Shown here: positions 1-7,736 of the stretch, in pieces
How the letters are laid out: each line of letters starts with the position of its first letter
How positions within the stretch are numbered: the stretch's first letter is position 1
Assembly: GCA_017406955.1 (NCBI GenBank)
Contig: JAFQXM010000011.1
Location: 1-37,051, forward strand
Reading direction: 5' to 3'
From: Bacilli bacterium
GTDB taxonomy: Bacteria > Bacillota_I > Bacilli_A > RF39 > UBA660
Length of the DNA stretch: 37,051 nt
Made by a program: the position numbers and the translations under genes
The notes under the pieces: model-generated
What the model was told of the DNA's origin: nothing
What the model saw: only the letters and a program-made list of their open reading frames with translations
Databases searched by the model: none

Positions 1-113
1 TACCAGATACAGGAACAACACCACTTGCGAATATCATTTTAACAGTATTAGGATTATCAGTAGTAGCAGGAGCAGCAGGAATGGTAATACGTTATCAAAA
101 AATTAATGGATAA
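1..113 (+). CDS. C-terminus of a sortase-anchored (LPXTG) surface protein, partial
   Basis: The window opens inside a reading frame whose last 36 codons start PDTG and end at TAA (111-113). The two bases before it (TA) fit a Leu codon, so the motif is very probably LPDTG. It is followed by a hydrophobic stretch of about 20 residues (ILTVLGLSVVAGAAGMVI) and a short tail with Arg and Lys (RYQKING). This order of motif, membrane segment and positive tail is the cell-wall sorting signal cut by sortase A-type enzymes between Thr and Gly. The protein would therefore be linked covalently to peptidoglycan. The functional part lies outside the window, so its role cannot be said. A terminator follows directly. 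Confidence 0.8.
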   Translation, partial: PDTGTTPLANIILTVLGLSVVAGAAGMVIRYQKING

Positions 114-115
114 TG

Positions 116-141
116 AAAAAGAGTAATTAATACTCTTTTTT
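116..141 (+). terminator. Rho-independent terminator after the LPXTG gene
   Basis: A 10-bp inverted repeat (AAAAAGAGTA, 116-125, and TACTCTTTTT, 131-140) with a 5-base loop ends in a T-run. It starts three bases after the stop codon of the surface protein. Confidence 0.8.
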
Positions 142-142
142 A

Positions 143-171
143 TTGTTTATAAATTATATTTGTGGTAATAT
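143..171 (+). promoter_or_regulatory. Sigma-A promoter for tRNA-Glu
   Basis: TTGTTT (143-148) and TAATAT (166-171) are separated by 17 bp, about 18 bp before the tRNA 5' end. This is read from the sequence only. Confidence 0.5.
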
Positions 172-188
172 ATAAATGTAATTTATAT

Positions 189-265
189 GGCCTGTTGGTG
201 AAGTGGCTTAACACACCGCCCTCTCAAGGCGGCATTCACGGATTCGAATTCCGTACAGGCTACCA
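189..265 (+). tRNA. tRNA-Glu (anticodon CTC)
   Basis: A full cloverleaf can be folded. The acceptor stem GGCCTGT pairs with ACAGGCT, with one G-U at the first pair. The anticodon stem CCGCC/GGCGG encloses the loop CTCTCAA with anticodon CTC. The T-arm is ACGGA-TTCGAAT-TCCGT, the discriminator base is A, and CCA is encoded. The body resembles Bacillus tRNA-Glu, but the anticodon is CTC rather than the usual TTC, so it reads GAG. In this AT-rich genome GAA dominates, and a TTC isoacceptor is expected elsewhere. It stands alone between its own promoter and terminator. Confidence 0.93.
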
Positions 266-274
266 AAAAAATAT

Positions 275-299
275 AACTAGACATTGGAGTCTAGTTTTT
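275..299 (+). terminator. Rho-independent terminator after tRNA-Glu
   Basis: An 8-bp perfect stem (AACTAGAC 275-282 with GTCTAGTT 289-296) with a 6-base loop is followed by TTTTG. It ends the tRNA transcript. Confidence 0.8.
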
Positions 300-309
300 G
301 TTTGTATTA

Positions 310-340
310 AATAGCGCTATTAAAAAAAATATGTTATTAT
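310..340 (+). promoter_or_regulatory. Perfect palindrome and extended -10 before the SDR gene
   Basis: A 12-bp perfect palindrome AATAGCGCTATT (310-321) sits just upstream of an extended -10 element TGTTATTAT (332-340). It occupies the place where a -35 box would be, and no good -35 is visible. That position would suit a regulator that replaces or blocks -35 contacts. The regulator is unknown. Confidence 0.35.
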
Positions 341-366
341 ATTAATAGAAAGATTGGAGGAATTAT

Positions 367-1125
367 ATGTTTAATTTAAAAGGAAGAGTAGCAGTAATTA
401 CTGGAGCAAGTTCTGGACTTGGTAAACAAATGTCTTATGCTTTTGCTGAGCAAGGAGCTGATTTAGTTTTACTTGCTAGAAGAATAGAAAGATTAGAGGA
501 GATTAAAAAAGAATTAGAAACTAAAGGTGTAAAGGTATTACCTATTAAATGTGATGTTACTTCTACTGAAGATATTAATAATGCAGCAAATTTATCAGAA
601 AAAGAATTTGGTAAAGTTGATATTTTAGTTAATTGTGCTGGTTCATCTAAGGATGCTGGAGTACTTGAAATGACTGATGAAGAATGGGATTTTACTATTG
701 CGACAGATCAAACTAGTGTTTTTAAAGTAACTCGTGCTTTTGGTAATATAATGAAGAAAAACAATTATGGTCGAATTATAAATATTGCTTCTATGTATGG
801 ATTAGTTGGTAATAGTGCTATGGGAACTATTGCATATCATTCATCTAAAGGTGGTGTTGTTAATTTTACACGAGCAGCAGCTTCAGAACTCGTAAAATAT
901 AATATTACCTGTAATGCAATTTGTCCTGGATATTTCGAAACAGAACTTACTAAAGCAGTATTAGATACAGATGACTTTAAAGCATATATGAAACAAACTG
1001 TGCCTATGCAAAGATATGGTCATGAAGGTGAATTAAACGCAGGAGCTATCTTTTTAGCTAGTGATGAGGCTAGTTATGTTACAGGTGTTATTTTACCTAT
1101 TGATGGTGGTTATACTTGTGTATAA
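367..1125 (+). CDS. Short-chain dehydrogenase/reductase (SDR) family oxidoreductase
   Basis: This is a 252-residue classical SDR, the usual length for the family. The NAD(P)-binding TGASSGLG motif is at residues 12-19 and the NxAG motif appears as NCAG. The catalytic triad is visible as Ser142 (in NIAS), Tyr157 and Lys161 (YHSSK). The C-terminus has the typical VTGVILPIDGGY tetramer-interface sequence. It reduces or oxidises a carbonyl/alcohol with a nicotinamide cofactor in the cytosol. Closest groups by sequence style are 3-oxoacyl-ACP reductases and gluconate 5-dehydrogenases; the substrate cannot be decided. GGAGG lies six bases before ATG. A lipoprotein gene overlaps its 3' end, so the two are probably co-transcribed, but no fatty-acid genes are adjacent. 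Confidence 0.85.
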   Translation: MFNLKGRVAVITGASSGLGKQMSYAFAEQGADLVLLARRIERLEEIKKELETKGVKVLPIKCDVTSTEDINNAANLSEKEFGKVDILVNCAGSSKDAGVLEMTDEEWDFTIATDQTSVFKVTRAFGNIMKKNNYGRIINIASMYGLVGNSAMGTIAYHSSKGGVVNFTRAAASELVKYNITCNAICPGYFETELTKAVLDTDDFKAYMKQTVPMQRYGHEGELNAGAIFLASDEASYVTGVILPIDGGYTCV

Positions 1126-1798
1126 AAATATAAATTATAAAAAAATATTATTAATATGCTTAGTATTTATAAGTTTATTTGTAGTTGGATGTAATAAAAA
1201 TACTAGTAAAAAACCTATTAAAAAAGAACAAGTAATTAAAAAAGAAAAATATGTTGATGCGAATAATATGAAAATAGGTATTTATGAGAATAATAATGGT
1301 AAATTAAATTTATTAGATAGTTTTAGTAATATATTTGTTAGAGGTACTGATATTGCGGTATTTCAACTTTTTCCATCAAATGATAAAGAAATTGTTTGTA
1401 ATAATAAATTTGCTGAAATGTTTTATGAGAGAATATCAGCTACTAATAATAAGATAGGATTTAATATTACTTATACTTTAAAGGATAATAGTAAAACATC
1501 TCATAATATATTAAAACCTAGTGATACAATGTTACATGCTGAATATTTAGAAATATATTTATATGATGATTATTATCATAGAAATGATAATTGGTATTCA
1601 CATATAGAAGAAAAAGATTATAATGATAATACATTATATACTTCCATTAAATTGACTCCAGGTATGAAAATTGATGATATAACTTCAAATATTAAATTAA
1701 CAGTCTTTACGTATGATAGTGAAGATGATTTTGATTCTAATACAAATGAATATAGAGGAAATAGTAAGTATAGTATAGAAATTAGTAGAAAAGATTAG
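1118..1798 (+). CDS. Putative lipoprotein, unknown function
   Basis: The start is taken as GTG 1118, which overlaps the SDR stop codon and has GGTGG about ten bases upstream. Earlier in-frame starts (from 1061) would put a long hydrophobic extension before a normal signal peptide. From 1118 the protein has 226 residues. A short KK-containing n-region and a hydrophobic stretch (ILLICLVFISLF) are followed by the lipobox VVGC with Cys at about residue 25, so it should be lipid-anchored outside the membrane. A Lys-rich linker follows. The rest (KLTPGMKIDDI, FDSNTNEY, YSIEISRKD) looks like a beta-rich extracellular domain. I recognise no family. It is followed within 7 bp by the TtcA-type gene. 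Confidence 0.7.
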   Translation: MYKNINYKKILLICLVFISLFVVGCNKNTSKKPIKKEQVIKKEKYVDANNMKIGIYENNNGKLNLLDSFSNIFVRGTDIAVFQLFPSNDKEIVCNNKFAEMFYERISATNNKIGFNITYTLKDNSKTSHNILKPSDTMLHAEYLEIYLYDDYYHRNDNWYSHIEEKDYNDNTLYTSIKLTPGMKIDDITSNIKLTVFTYDSEDDFDSNTNEYRGNSKYSIEISRKD

Positions 1799-1805
1799 GA
1801 TGTTT

Positions 1806-2624
1806 ATGGAAAAATATAAGGAGATAGAAAGAAGTATAATTAAAAAATATCGTAAAGATATTTGGGCTAAATTTGTAAAGGCAGTTTCTGAATATAAACT
1901 AATTGAAGAAAATGATAAACTTATGGTATGTATAAGTGGTGGTAAAGATTCTTTTTTATTAGCTAAGTGTATTCAAGAGTTAATTAGACATGGTAAATTT
2001 CCATTTGAAGCTAAGTATGTAGTAATGGATCCAGGTTATAATAAAATTAATAGAGAATTAATTGAGAAAAATGCTAAAATACTTAATTTAGATATTTCTA
2101 TATTTGATAGTGATATTTTTAATGTAGTTAATAATGTTACTAAAAGCCCATGTTATTTATGTGCGCGAATGCGTAGAGGATCTTTATATAGTAAGGCTAT
2201 GGAATTAGGTTGTAATAAAATAGTTTTAGGTCATCATTTTGATGATGTTATTGAAACTACTTTGTTATCTATGTTTTATGGATCTGAAATTAAGACTATG
2301 ATGCCAAAATTACATAGTGATAATTTTAAGGGATTAGAACTTATTAGGCCTCTTTATCTAGTAAAAGAAGAATCAATCATTTCATGGGTTAAATATAATA
2401 AATTAAAGTTTATTGATTGCGCTTGTCATTTTACAGAAAAAGCTAATATAGATAGTAGTAAAAGATTAGAAATAAAAAAACTTATAAAAAAATTAAAAAA
2501 TAAAAATAATAATATAGATTACAATATTTTTAAAAGTTTAGATAATATAAATCTTGATTGTGTATTAGGTTACACTAGAAATAAAGAAAAATATAGTTTT
2601 TTGGATAATTATCAAGAAAAATAG
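1806..2624 (+). CDS. ttcA: TtcA-family tRNA 2-thiocytidine synthetase-like ATPase (PP-loop)
   Basis: This is a 272-residue PP-loop ATP pyrophosphatase. The signature SGGKDS is at residues 44-49, a CxxC pair at 116/119 is followed by an RMRRG stretch, GHHFDDVIET is near 142-151, and a late Cys pair is at 205/207. TtcA proteins adenylate a cytidine (C32 in tRNA) and insert sulfur with help from a [4Fe-4S] cluster held by three Cys, which matches the Cys pattern here. Family assignment is good; the tRNA target in this organism is inferred. ATG 1806 is preferred over ATG 1800 because AGGA (1797-1800) then lies five bases upstream. The Lys/Asn-rich tail is a probable lineage-specific extension. 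Confidence 0.8.
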   Translation: MEKYKEIERSIIKKYRKDIWAKFVKAVSEYKLIEENDKLMVCISGGKDSFLLAKCIQELIRHGKFPFEAKYVVMDPGYNKINRELIEKNAKILNLDISIFDSDIFNVVNNVTKSPCYLCARMRRGSLYSKAMELGCNKIVLGHHFDDVIETTLLSMFYGSEIKTMMPKLHSDNFKGLELIRPLYLVKEESIISWVKYNKLKFIDCACHFTEKANIDSSKRLEIKKLIKKLKNKNNNIDYNIFKSLDNINLDCVLGYTRNKEKYSFLDNYQEK

Positions 2625-2633
2625 AGGTGAATT

Positions 2634-3332
2634 ATGAAAAAAATATTATTATATTTATTTCTTATATTTATTACTTTATGTTCTTATGGTTGTACTAGAG
2701 ATAATAGTGATGCTGTTAAATTTAAAAAAGAATATGAAAGCTTAAATAATAAGAAGAATAGTCATGGTGAAATTAATCGTAAGATTTCAATTAATAAACA
2801 TAATAGTATAAAATATAGTGATGCTAGTGAAATTGTTGAAATGATGGAAAACAATAAAACTTTTATTGTATATTTTGGGTTTAGTGAATGTCCATGGTGT
2901 AGAAGTGTAGTACCTACTTTATTAGATGTGGCTAATGATTTAGAAATTAATACTATTTATTATGTTGATATTTTAAATATTAGAGATGAAATTACTGTTG
3001 GTGCTAATAATGAAATGAAAACTACTAAAAAAGGTACTAAATCTTATTATAAATTATTGAAGTTATTAGATAATGTCTTGGATGATTATTCTATTGAGTC
3101 TAAGAATGGTGATAAGATAGATACTTTTGAGAAGAGAATTTATGCACCAAATGTTATTTCTGTAGTAGATGGTAAAGCAATGAAATTAGAAACAGGAATT
3201 AGTAAAAAACAGACTGATCCATATATGAAATTGTCAAAAGAAATGAAAAAGGAAACATATAATAAATTTAAGTGTAGTTTGAAGTGTTTATTAGAAAATA
3301 AAAATGTATGTACTGAAAATAGTGCTTGTTAG
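2634..3332 (+). CDS. Thioredoxin-fold lipoprotein with CPWC motif
   Basis: The protein has 232 residues. The N-terminus MKKILLYLFLIFITLCSYGC is a lipoprotein signal peptide with a relaxed lipobox ending at Cys20. A thioredoxin-like domain follows: FIVYFGFSECPWC carries the redox pair Cys86/Cys89, and APNVISVVDG looks like the cis-Pro loop. It probably works as a membrane-tethered thiol-disulfide exchange protein on the cell surface. The C-terminal 20 residues contain four further Cys (CSLKCLL, VCTENSAC), which is unusual and could form a second redox or metal site. RBS GAGGTG is just before ATG. It is the last gene of the first transcription block, since a terminator overlaps its stop. Confidence 0.75.
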   Translation: MKKILLYLFLIFITLCSYGCTRDNSDAVKFKKEYESLNNKKNSHGEINRKISINKHNSIKYSDASEIVEMMENNKTFIVYFGFSECPWCRSVVPTLLDVANDLEINTIYYVDILNIRDEITVGANNEMKTTKKGTKSYYKLLKLLDNVLDDYSIESKNGDKIDTFEKRIYAPNVISVVDGKAMKLETGISKKQTDPYMKLSKEMKKETYNKFKCSLKCLLENKNVCTENSAC

Positions 3333-3350
3333 ATAAGTACTATTTTTATT
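3318..3350 (+). terminator. Terminator overlapping the stop of the CPWC lipoprotein
   Basis: A 10-bp stem (AATAGTGCTT 3318-3327, AAGTACTATT 3335-3344, one G-U pair) with a 7-base loop is followed by TTTATTTTTT. The stop codon lies in the loop, so the hairpin's 5' arm is coding. Confidence 0.75.
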
Positions 3351-3365
3351 TTTTATAAAATATAA

Positions 3366-3394
3366 TTGTTAGTTTATAAAAAATGATGTATAAT
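3366..3394 (+). promoter_or_regulatory. Sigma-A promoter for yitT
   Basis: TTGTTA (3366-3371) and TATAAT (3389-3394) are 17 bp apart. The -10 overlaps the first possible ATG of the next reading frame (3383), which supports the later start at 3419. Confidence 0.7.
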
Positions 3395-3418
3395 TATTTT
3401 ATAATAGGAGGGATTGGT

Positions 3419-4321
3419 ATGGTTAATATTAAAAATCCTACAATGAGGAAGCTTGGATCAATGCTTATTTTAACATTAGGCGCAATAGTTGCTGCTTTTG
3501 CTTTAGAAGTGTTTTTAATTCCAAATACAATATTAGATGGTGGAATTACAGGTGTTTCTATTATAATTTCAAAGATTAGTGGGATCCCTTTAAGTTTTTT
3601 GGTTATTATTTTAAATATTCCATTTATATATATTGGATATAATAGATTAGGTAAAAGTTTTTTATTAAGAACTATTTATAGTATGTTAGTCTTTGCATTA
3701 TTCTTATTTTTGTTTCAAAATGTTGAACCTATGACACAACAAATATTACTTGCTACTGTTTATGGTGGTGTAATACTTGGTGTAGGTGTTGGAATGATAA
3801 TACATTTTGGAGGTTGCGTTGATGGTACTGAATCAGTTGCATTAGTTGTTAGTAGAAAAACTACTTTTTCTGTAGGTCAAATAGTACTAGCTTTTAATTT
3901 AATAATATATATGGTTGCAGGTCTTATATTTGGTCTTGATAGGGCAATGTATTCACTACTTACTTATTTTATAACGTTTAAAGTTATTGATTATGTATCA
4001 GAAGGCTTAGAGCAAGTAAAAGCTGCTTTGATAGTTACTGAGAAGGGTACAGATATGGCAGATGAAATATATAAAGCTTTAGGACGAACTGTTACGACTA
4101 TAAGAGGTAAAGGTTTAATTAGTGGTGATAAAGAAGTATTATATTGTGTTCTTACGCGTATTGAGATATTTGAATTGAAACACATTGCATCTAGAATGGA
4201 TGATAGTGCGTTTATTACTATATTAGAAGTTAGTGATATCATTGGTGATCACATTAAATCTAGTAGTAAATTTAGGAAAGATAAAAAGAAAAGGAGTTTA
4301 TATGGACAATCAAGTAAATAA
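3419..4321 (+). CDS. YitT family membrane protein (DUF161 + DUF2179)
   Basis: The protein has 300 residues from ATG 3419, placed by AGGAGGG (3406-3412); ATG 3383 lies inside the promoter. The N-terminal two thirds have about five hydrophobic segments with the conserved start AFALEVFLIPNTILDGGITGVSIII. The soluble C-terminal third (AALIVTEKGTDMADEIYKALGRTVT) matches the DUF2179 domain, which resembles ligand-binding folds of PII type. YitT proteins are integral membrane proteins of unsettled transport function. The next gene overlaps its end by 20 bp and begins with its own AAGGAG, so they are co-transcribed. Confidence 0.9.
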   Translation: MVNIKNPTMRKLGSMLILTLGAIVAAFALEVFLIPNTILDGGITGVSIIISKISGIPLSFLVIILNIPFIYIGYNRLGKSFLLRTIYSMLVFALFLFLFQNVEPMTQQILLATVYGGVILGVGVGMIIHFGGCVDGTESVALVVSRKTTFSVGQIVLAFNLIIYMVAGLIFGLDRAMYSLLTYFITFKVIDYVSEGLEQVKAALIVTEKGTDMADEIYKALGRTVTTIRGKGLISGDKEVLYCVLTRIEIFELKHIASRMDDSAFITILEVSDIIGDHIKSSSKFRKDKKKRSLYGQSSK

Positions 4322-5309
4322 TTTAGGGCAATCTTCTTCTAAACAACCAGTAAATAATTCTAATCCTCAGGTTGCTCAACCTAATGGTATTAATAATACT
4401 ATATATAATAAACCAGCTGATAATTCTAGTGTTAGACAAGTGGTTCCAAGTTCTAATAATCAACCTACTATAAACAACAATTCTCAGCTTACAAACAATT
4501 CAACATCTACTAATATTAATCCTACAATTACTAACCAAGTACCTCCTAATGATAGTGATGTTGAATATGAATATGTTGAACAAAAAAAATCATATAAAAG
4601 TGTTTTATTTATATTATTTTTACTAATAATTATTGGCGCAATGGGATATTATATTTATACTGATTATCAGAAGGATTTAAAAAATAAATGCAGTCCTTTA
4701 GTAACTGCTAAAAATGAACAAAATAGTTTAAAATTAAATTCTACTATAGTTAAGGATTTATATCAGAAAGTAAAAACTGATATCAGTGAAGATATTGCTA
4801 GTACTGATTTAGATGATTCTATGAAATTATATTTAGCATATAGGCAAATTCCTGATTATGAGATATATGATTCTAATTGTAATTTATTTAATAATAGTAG
4901 TATGCAAAATGTAACCTGTGATACTGGTTCTGGATATACTGCGAGAGCATTTAAAGAAGATTCTCTTAGAAGACAAGTTGAAAAATTATTTGGAGAAGAT
5001 ACTAAAATACAAAATGAAAATATACAATTAGGTAATAGTTGTATTGGTGGATATCAATATATTAAGGAACGTGGTGAATATGTTGGAGGTCAATGTAATG
5101 ACACTATTAATTCTATTTATCAGGTTGATAAGAAACTTATTTCTGCTTATGCTTATAATGATACAGTAGTTTTAAAAGAAAAAGTAAGGTATTATGGTAG
5201 TCAAGATGTAGATATTGATAGATTAAAAAATGGTATTTATGTTTACACTTTTAAACTTGATAATAATTATAACTATAATTATATTAGTAAAGAATTTAAA
5301 CAAAAATAA
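4302..5309 (+). CDS. Single-pass membrane protein with Asn-rich N-terminus, unknown
   Basis: The start ATG 4302 is fixed by AAGGAG at 4291-4296 and lies inside the end of yitT. The protein has 335 residues. Residues 1 to about 100 are low-complexity and rich in Asn, Gln, Ser, Thr and Pro, so presumably disordered and cytosolic. One transmembrane helix follows (VLFILFLLIIIGAMGYYIY), then an extracytoplasmic domain of about 200 residues with several Cys (CSPL, SNCN, VTCDTGSGY, NSCIGGY, GGQCND) that could form disulfides. Proteins of this design are common in related Bacilli without known function. I do not recognise a family. The nearby CPWC lipoprotein could oxidise it; that is speculation. 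Confidence 0.7.
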   Translation: MDNQVNNLGQSSSKQPVNNSNPQVAQPNGINNTIYNKPADNSSVRQVVPSSNNQPTINNNSQLTNNSTSTNINPTITNQVPPNDSDVEYEYVEQKKSYKSVLFILFLLIIIGAMGYYIYTDYQKDLKNKCSPLVTAKNEQNSLKLNSTIVKDLYQKVKTDISEDIASTDLDDSMKLYLAYRQIPDYEIYDSNCNLFNNSSMQNVTCDTGSGYTARAFKEDSLRRQVEKLFGEDTKIQNENIQLGNSCIGGYQYIKERGEYVGGQCNDTINSIYQVDKKLISAYAYNDTVVLKEKVRYYGSQDVDIDRLKNGIYVYTFKLDNNYNYNYISKEFKQK

Positions 5310-5326
5310 TTTAATAAGGAGATTAT

Positions 5327-5848
5327 ATGGAAATACTTAAAGTAGTTACTGGTGTTTTAGAAGAAAACTGTTACGTAGTAAAGAATAATAATTCTTGTTT
5401 GGTAGTTGATCCAGGTGATGATTATGAAAAAATAAAAGAAGTTATTGGTGATTATAAAGTATTAGGTGTTTTAATAACACATTCTCACTTTGATCATATT
5501 GGTGCTTTAAGAAATTTTTTAAAAAAGCGTAATGTTAAAATTTTTAAAAAGAGTAATTTAGAAGAAAAAGAATATAGTGTTGGTGATTTTAAATTTAATG
5601 TTATTTATACACCAGGTCATTCAAAAGATTCAGTGACATTTTATTTTAAAGATGATAAAATAATGTTTGTTGGAGATTTTATTTTTAAAGGTTCTATTGG
5701 TAGATGTGATCTTCCTGGTGGAAATGTTAACGAAATGAATCAGAGTATATTAAAAATAAAAAAATATCCTGAAGATACAAAATTGTATTGTGGGCATTAT
5801 AGTGATACAATTTTAAAAGAAGAAATTGATAATAATCCGTATTTTTAA
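5327..5848 (+). CDS. MBL-fold metallo-hydrolase (glyoxalase II-like)
   Basis: The protein has 173 residues with all metal-binding motifs of the metallo-beta-lactamase fold: THSHFDHIG (H52, H54, D56, H57), TPGHS, the bridging Asp in VGDFIF, and the last His in CGHYS. Length and motif order fit the short YcbL/YqgX-type group of hydroxyacylglutathione-hydrolase-like proteins, which lack the C-terminal glutathione-binding domain. It probably hydrolyses a thioester or similar small metabolite in the cytosol. AAGGAG is seven bases before ATG. It sits in the yitT transcription unit, 17 bp after the previous gene. Confidence 0.87.
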   Translation: MEILKVVTGVLEENCYVVKNNNSCLVVDPGDDYEKIKEVIGDYKVLGVLITHSHFDHIGALRNFLKKRNVKIFKKSNLEEKEYSVGDFKFNVIYTPGHSKDSVTFYFKDDKIMFVGDFIFKGSIGRCDLPGGNVNEMNQSILKIKKYPEDTKLYCGHYSDTILKEEIDNNPYF

Positions 5849-5865
5849 AATAAAGAGGTGTTTAT

Positions 5866-6180
5866 ATGTATATTGATTTGATAGTATTAATAGTTTTAAT
5901 AGTAATAGTAATAATGTTTTTTAAAAAATTTACGTCGTTTGTCTTTTTTATGGCGATAGTAGATATTTTGCTTAGAGTTTTAACATTTATTAAAAATAAT
6001 ATAGGTCTTAAAGATATTAGTGATTTACTAGGGAAATATGTTCCAGGAAGTATATTTGAAATTATTGATAAATATTCTAAGGGTAGTATTAATATTTTAT
6101 TAAAATGGGCCTTTGTAATTATTATTTGTTTCTTTTTATACTATATTATTAAGATTTTTATTAAAAAGAAAAAAATTTAA
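5866..6180 (+). CDS. Small membrane protein, unknown
   Basis: This is a 104-residue protein with hydrophobic segments at about residues 3-30 and 78-100 and an amphipathic middle (IGLKDISDLLGKYVPGSIFEIIDKYS). It ends in a basic tail (KIFIKKKKI), which suggests a cytosolic C-terminus. GAGGTG precedes ATG. It closes the yitT operon, and a strong terminator follows within 10 bp. No family recognised. Confidence 0.65.
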   Translation: MYIDLIVLIVLIVIVIMFFKKFTSFVFFMAIVDILLRVLTFIKNNIGLKDISDLLGKYVPGSIFEIIDKYSKGSINILLKWAFVIIICFFLYYIIKIFIKKKKI

Positions 6181-6189
6181 TTATCTATT

Positions 6190-6222
6190 AAGAAGTGACA
6201 ATTTTTATCACTTCTTTTTTTT
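6190..6222 (+). terminator. Terminator between the yitT operon and spoIIGA
   Basis: A perfect 9-bp stem (AAGAAGTGA 6190-6198, TCACTTCTT 6208-6216) with a 9-base loop is followed by TTTTTT. It isolates the sporulation pair from upstream read-through. Confidence 0.85.
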
Positions 6223-6243
6223 ATACTTATTTTGGTGATAAAA

Positions 6244-7014
6244 ATGAAAATATATTTAGATTTATTATTAATAATTAATTTCTTTTTTGATTTTATTATT
6301 ATATATGGTACTAAATATATATTAAAAATCACTACTAAATTATATAGAATAATATTAGGTTCTTTATTTGGAAGCTTGACAATTATATTATTATTCTTAC
6401 CACTCAATAGTTTATTATTATTTGTTTATAAAATATTAATTAGTATTTTTATTATCTTAATTAGTTTTGGTAAAAGGAATTTTTTTAAAAACTTATTATA
6501 TTTTTATTTGATTAGTATAATTTTAGGAGGAAGTTTATATTTGTTAGATATTACATATGTATATGATAATACTGGATTAGTTTTCTTTAGTAATGGATTG
6601 TCTATCAATTTTTTATTTATCATTATTGCTTCACCAATTATTATATATTTATATATAAAAGAAAATAAAAGTTATAAAAATATGTATTCTAATATATATA
6701 ATACTAAAATAATAATTAATAATAATACTTATCTATTGAAATCTATTTTAGATACTGCTAATAATTTAAAGGATCCATATAGTAGTAAAAATATTATTTT
6801 AGTAAATAGTAATATTAATATATATAAAGAGAAATTTTTATATGTACCATATAAAGCTTTAAATACTAATGGTATTATAAAATGTTTTAAACCTAATAAA
6901 GTTATTATAAATAATAAAGAGTTTAAAAATTGTTTAATTGGAGTAAGTAAAGATAAATTTTGTTTAGGTGATATTGATTGTATATTACCAAGTTATTTTA
7001 AGGAGGATTTATGA
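6244..7014 (+). CDS. spoIIGA: Sporulation sigma-E factor processing peptidase SpoIIGA
   Basis: The protein has 256 residues from ATG 6244 (GGTGAT five bases upstream). The N-terminal half holds about five transmembrane helices, opening with the typical IYLDLLLIINFFFDF. The C-terminal half is the aspartic-protease domain, with the putative catalytic Asp170 in the motif DTANNLKDPYS, equivalent to the Asp motif of Bacillus SpoIIGA. It sits in the forespore septum on the mother-cell side and cleaves pro-sigma-E after a signal from the forespore protein SpoIIR. The adjacent sigE gene, overlapping by ATGA, fixes the identification. Sequence similarity alone would be moderate because this family diverges fast. 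Confidence 0.88.
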   Translation: MKIYLDLLLIINFFFDFIIIYGTKYILKITTKLYRIILGSLFGSLTIILLFLPLNSLLLFVYKILISIFIILISFGKRNFFKNLLYFYLISIILGGSLYLLDITYVYDNTGLVFFSNGLSINFLFIIIASPIIIYLYIKENKSYKNMYSNIYNTKIIINNNTYLLKSILDTANNLKDPYSSKNIILVNSNINIYKEKFLYVPYKALNTNGIIKCFKPNKVIINNKEFKNCLIGVSKDKFCLGDIDCILPSYFKEDL

Positions 7015-7700
7015 AGATATTATATTATTTAAAAAGAATATTTTTAAAAATTAATAGTGTTTTTTATGTAGGTAAAACTGATATGTTGCCAGAACCATTA
7101 TCTAGGGAAATGGAAGATTATTATGTTTCTTTAAAAGATTCTGGTAATGATAAAGCCAAAGATATTTTGATTGAACATAATTTAAGATTAGTTGTATTTT
7201 TAGCAAAAAAATATGAAAATACTGGAGTAGATTTAGAAGATTTAGTTAGTATTGGAACTATTGGATTAATAAAAGGTATTAATACTTTTAAAAGTGGTAA
7301 GAATATTAAATTAGCTACTTATGCTTCTAGATGTATAGATAATGAAATACTTATGTATTTAAGAAAAAATAAAAAAATTAAAAGTGAAGTTAGTATTGAT
7401 TCTTCACTATCTTTAGATGGAGAAGGCAATGAATTACATTTAGAAGATGTTTTAGGTACTGATGCTGATTTAGTTACAAAACCAATTGAAATAGAATCAG
7501 AAAAAAATCTTATGTTGAGTGAGGTAAAGAAATTAAAGCCAAGGGATAGAGATATCATAATACTAAGATATGGACTTTATGGAAAAGAAGAATTAACTCA
7601 AAAAGAAGTAGCTGAAAAATTAGGTATTTCTCAGTCTTATATTTCTAGAATAGAAAAAAAAGTAATAAAAAGATTAAAATTAATTGTAAACAATATATAA
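7011..7700 (+). CDS. sigE: RNA polymerase sporulation sigma factor sigma-E (precursor)
   Basis: The protein has 229 residues. The N-terminal segment MKILYYLKRIFLKINSVFYVG is an amphipathic pro-sequence. The following DMLPEPLSREME is characteristic of sigma-E just after the processing site, so cleavage by SpoIIGA near FYVG is expected. Region 2 spans about residues 45-125 (RLVVFLAKKYENTGVDLEDLVSIG, then region 2.4 around RCIDNEILMYLRKNKK). The region 4 helix-turn-helix is at 180-220 (ELTQKEVAEKLGISQSYISRIEK). It directs early mother-cell transcription during sporulation. RBS AAGGAGG lies in the end of spoIIGA. In Bacillus and Clostridium sigG usually follows; here it does not. Confidence 0.93.
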   Translation: MKILYYLKRIFLKINSVFYVGKTDMLPEPLSREMEDYYVSLKDSGNDKAKDILIEHNLRLVVFLAKKYENTGVDLEDLVSIGTIGLIKGINTFKSGKNIKLATYASRCIDNEILMYLRKNKKIKSEVSIDSSLSLDGEGNELHLEDVLGTDADLVTKPIEIESEKNLMLSEVKKLKPRDRDIIILRYGLYGKEELTQKEVAEKLGISQSYISRIEKKVIKRLKLIVNNI

Positions 7701-7736
7701 AAAAAGATCTATTTTTCAATTAATAAATCTTTTTTT
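7699..7736. terminator. Probable bidirectional terminator between sigE and yigZ
   Basis: AAAAAAAGAT (7699-7708) pairs with ATCTTTTTTT (7727-7736) around an 18-base loop. It lies between two convergent genes whose stops are 8 bp apart. The stem is mostly A-T, so strength is uncertain. Confidence 0.5.

Noticed and set aside
6177-6407. 76-codon reading frame on - strand
   Set aside because: Antisense to the spoIIGA start and the terminator; low-complexity A/T translation.
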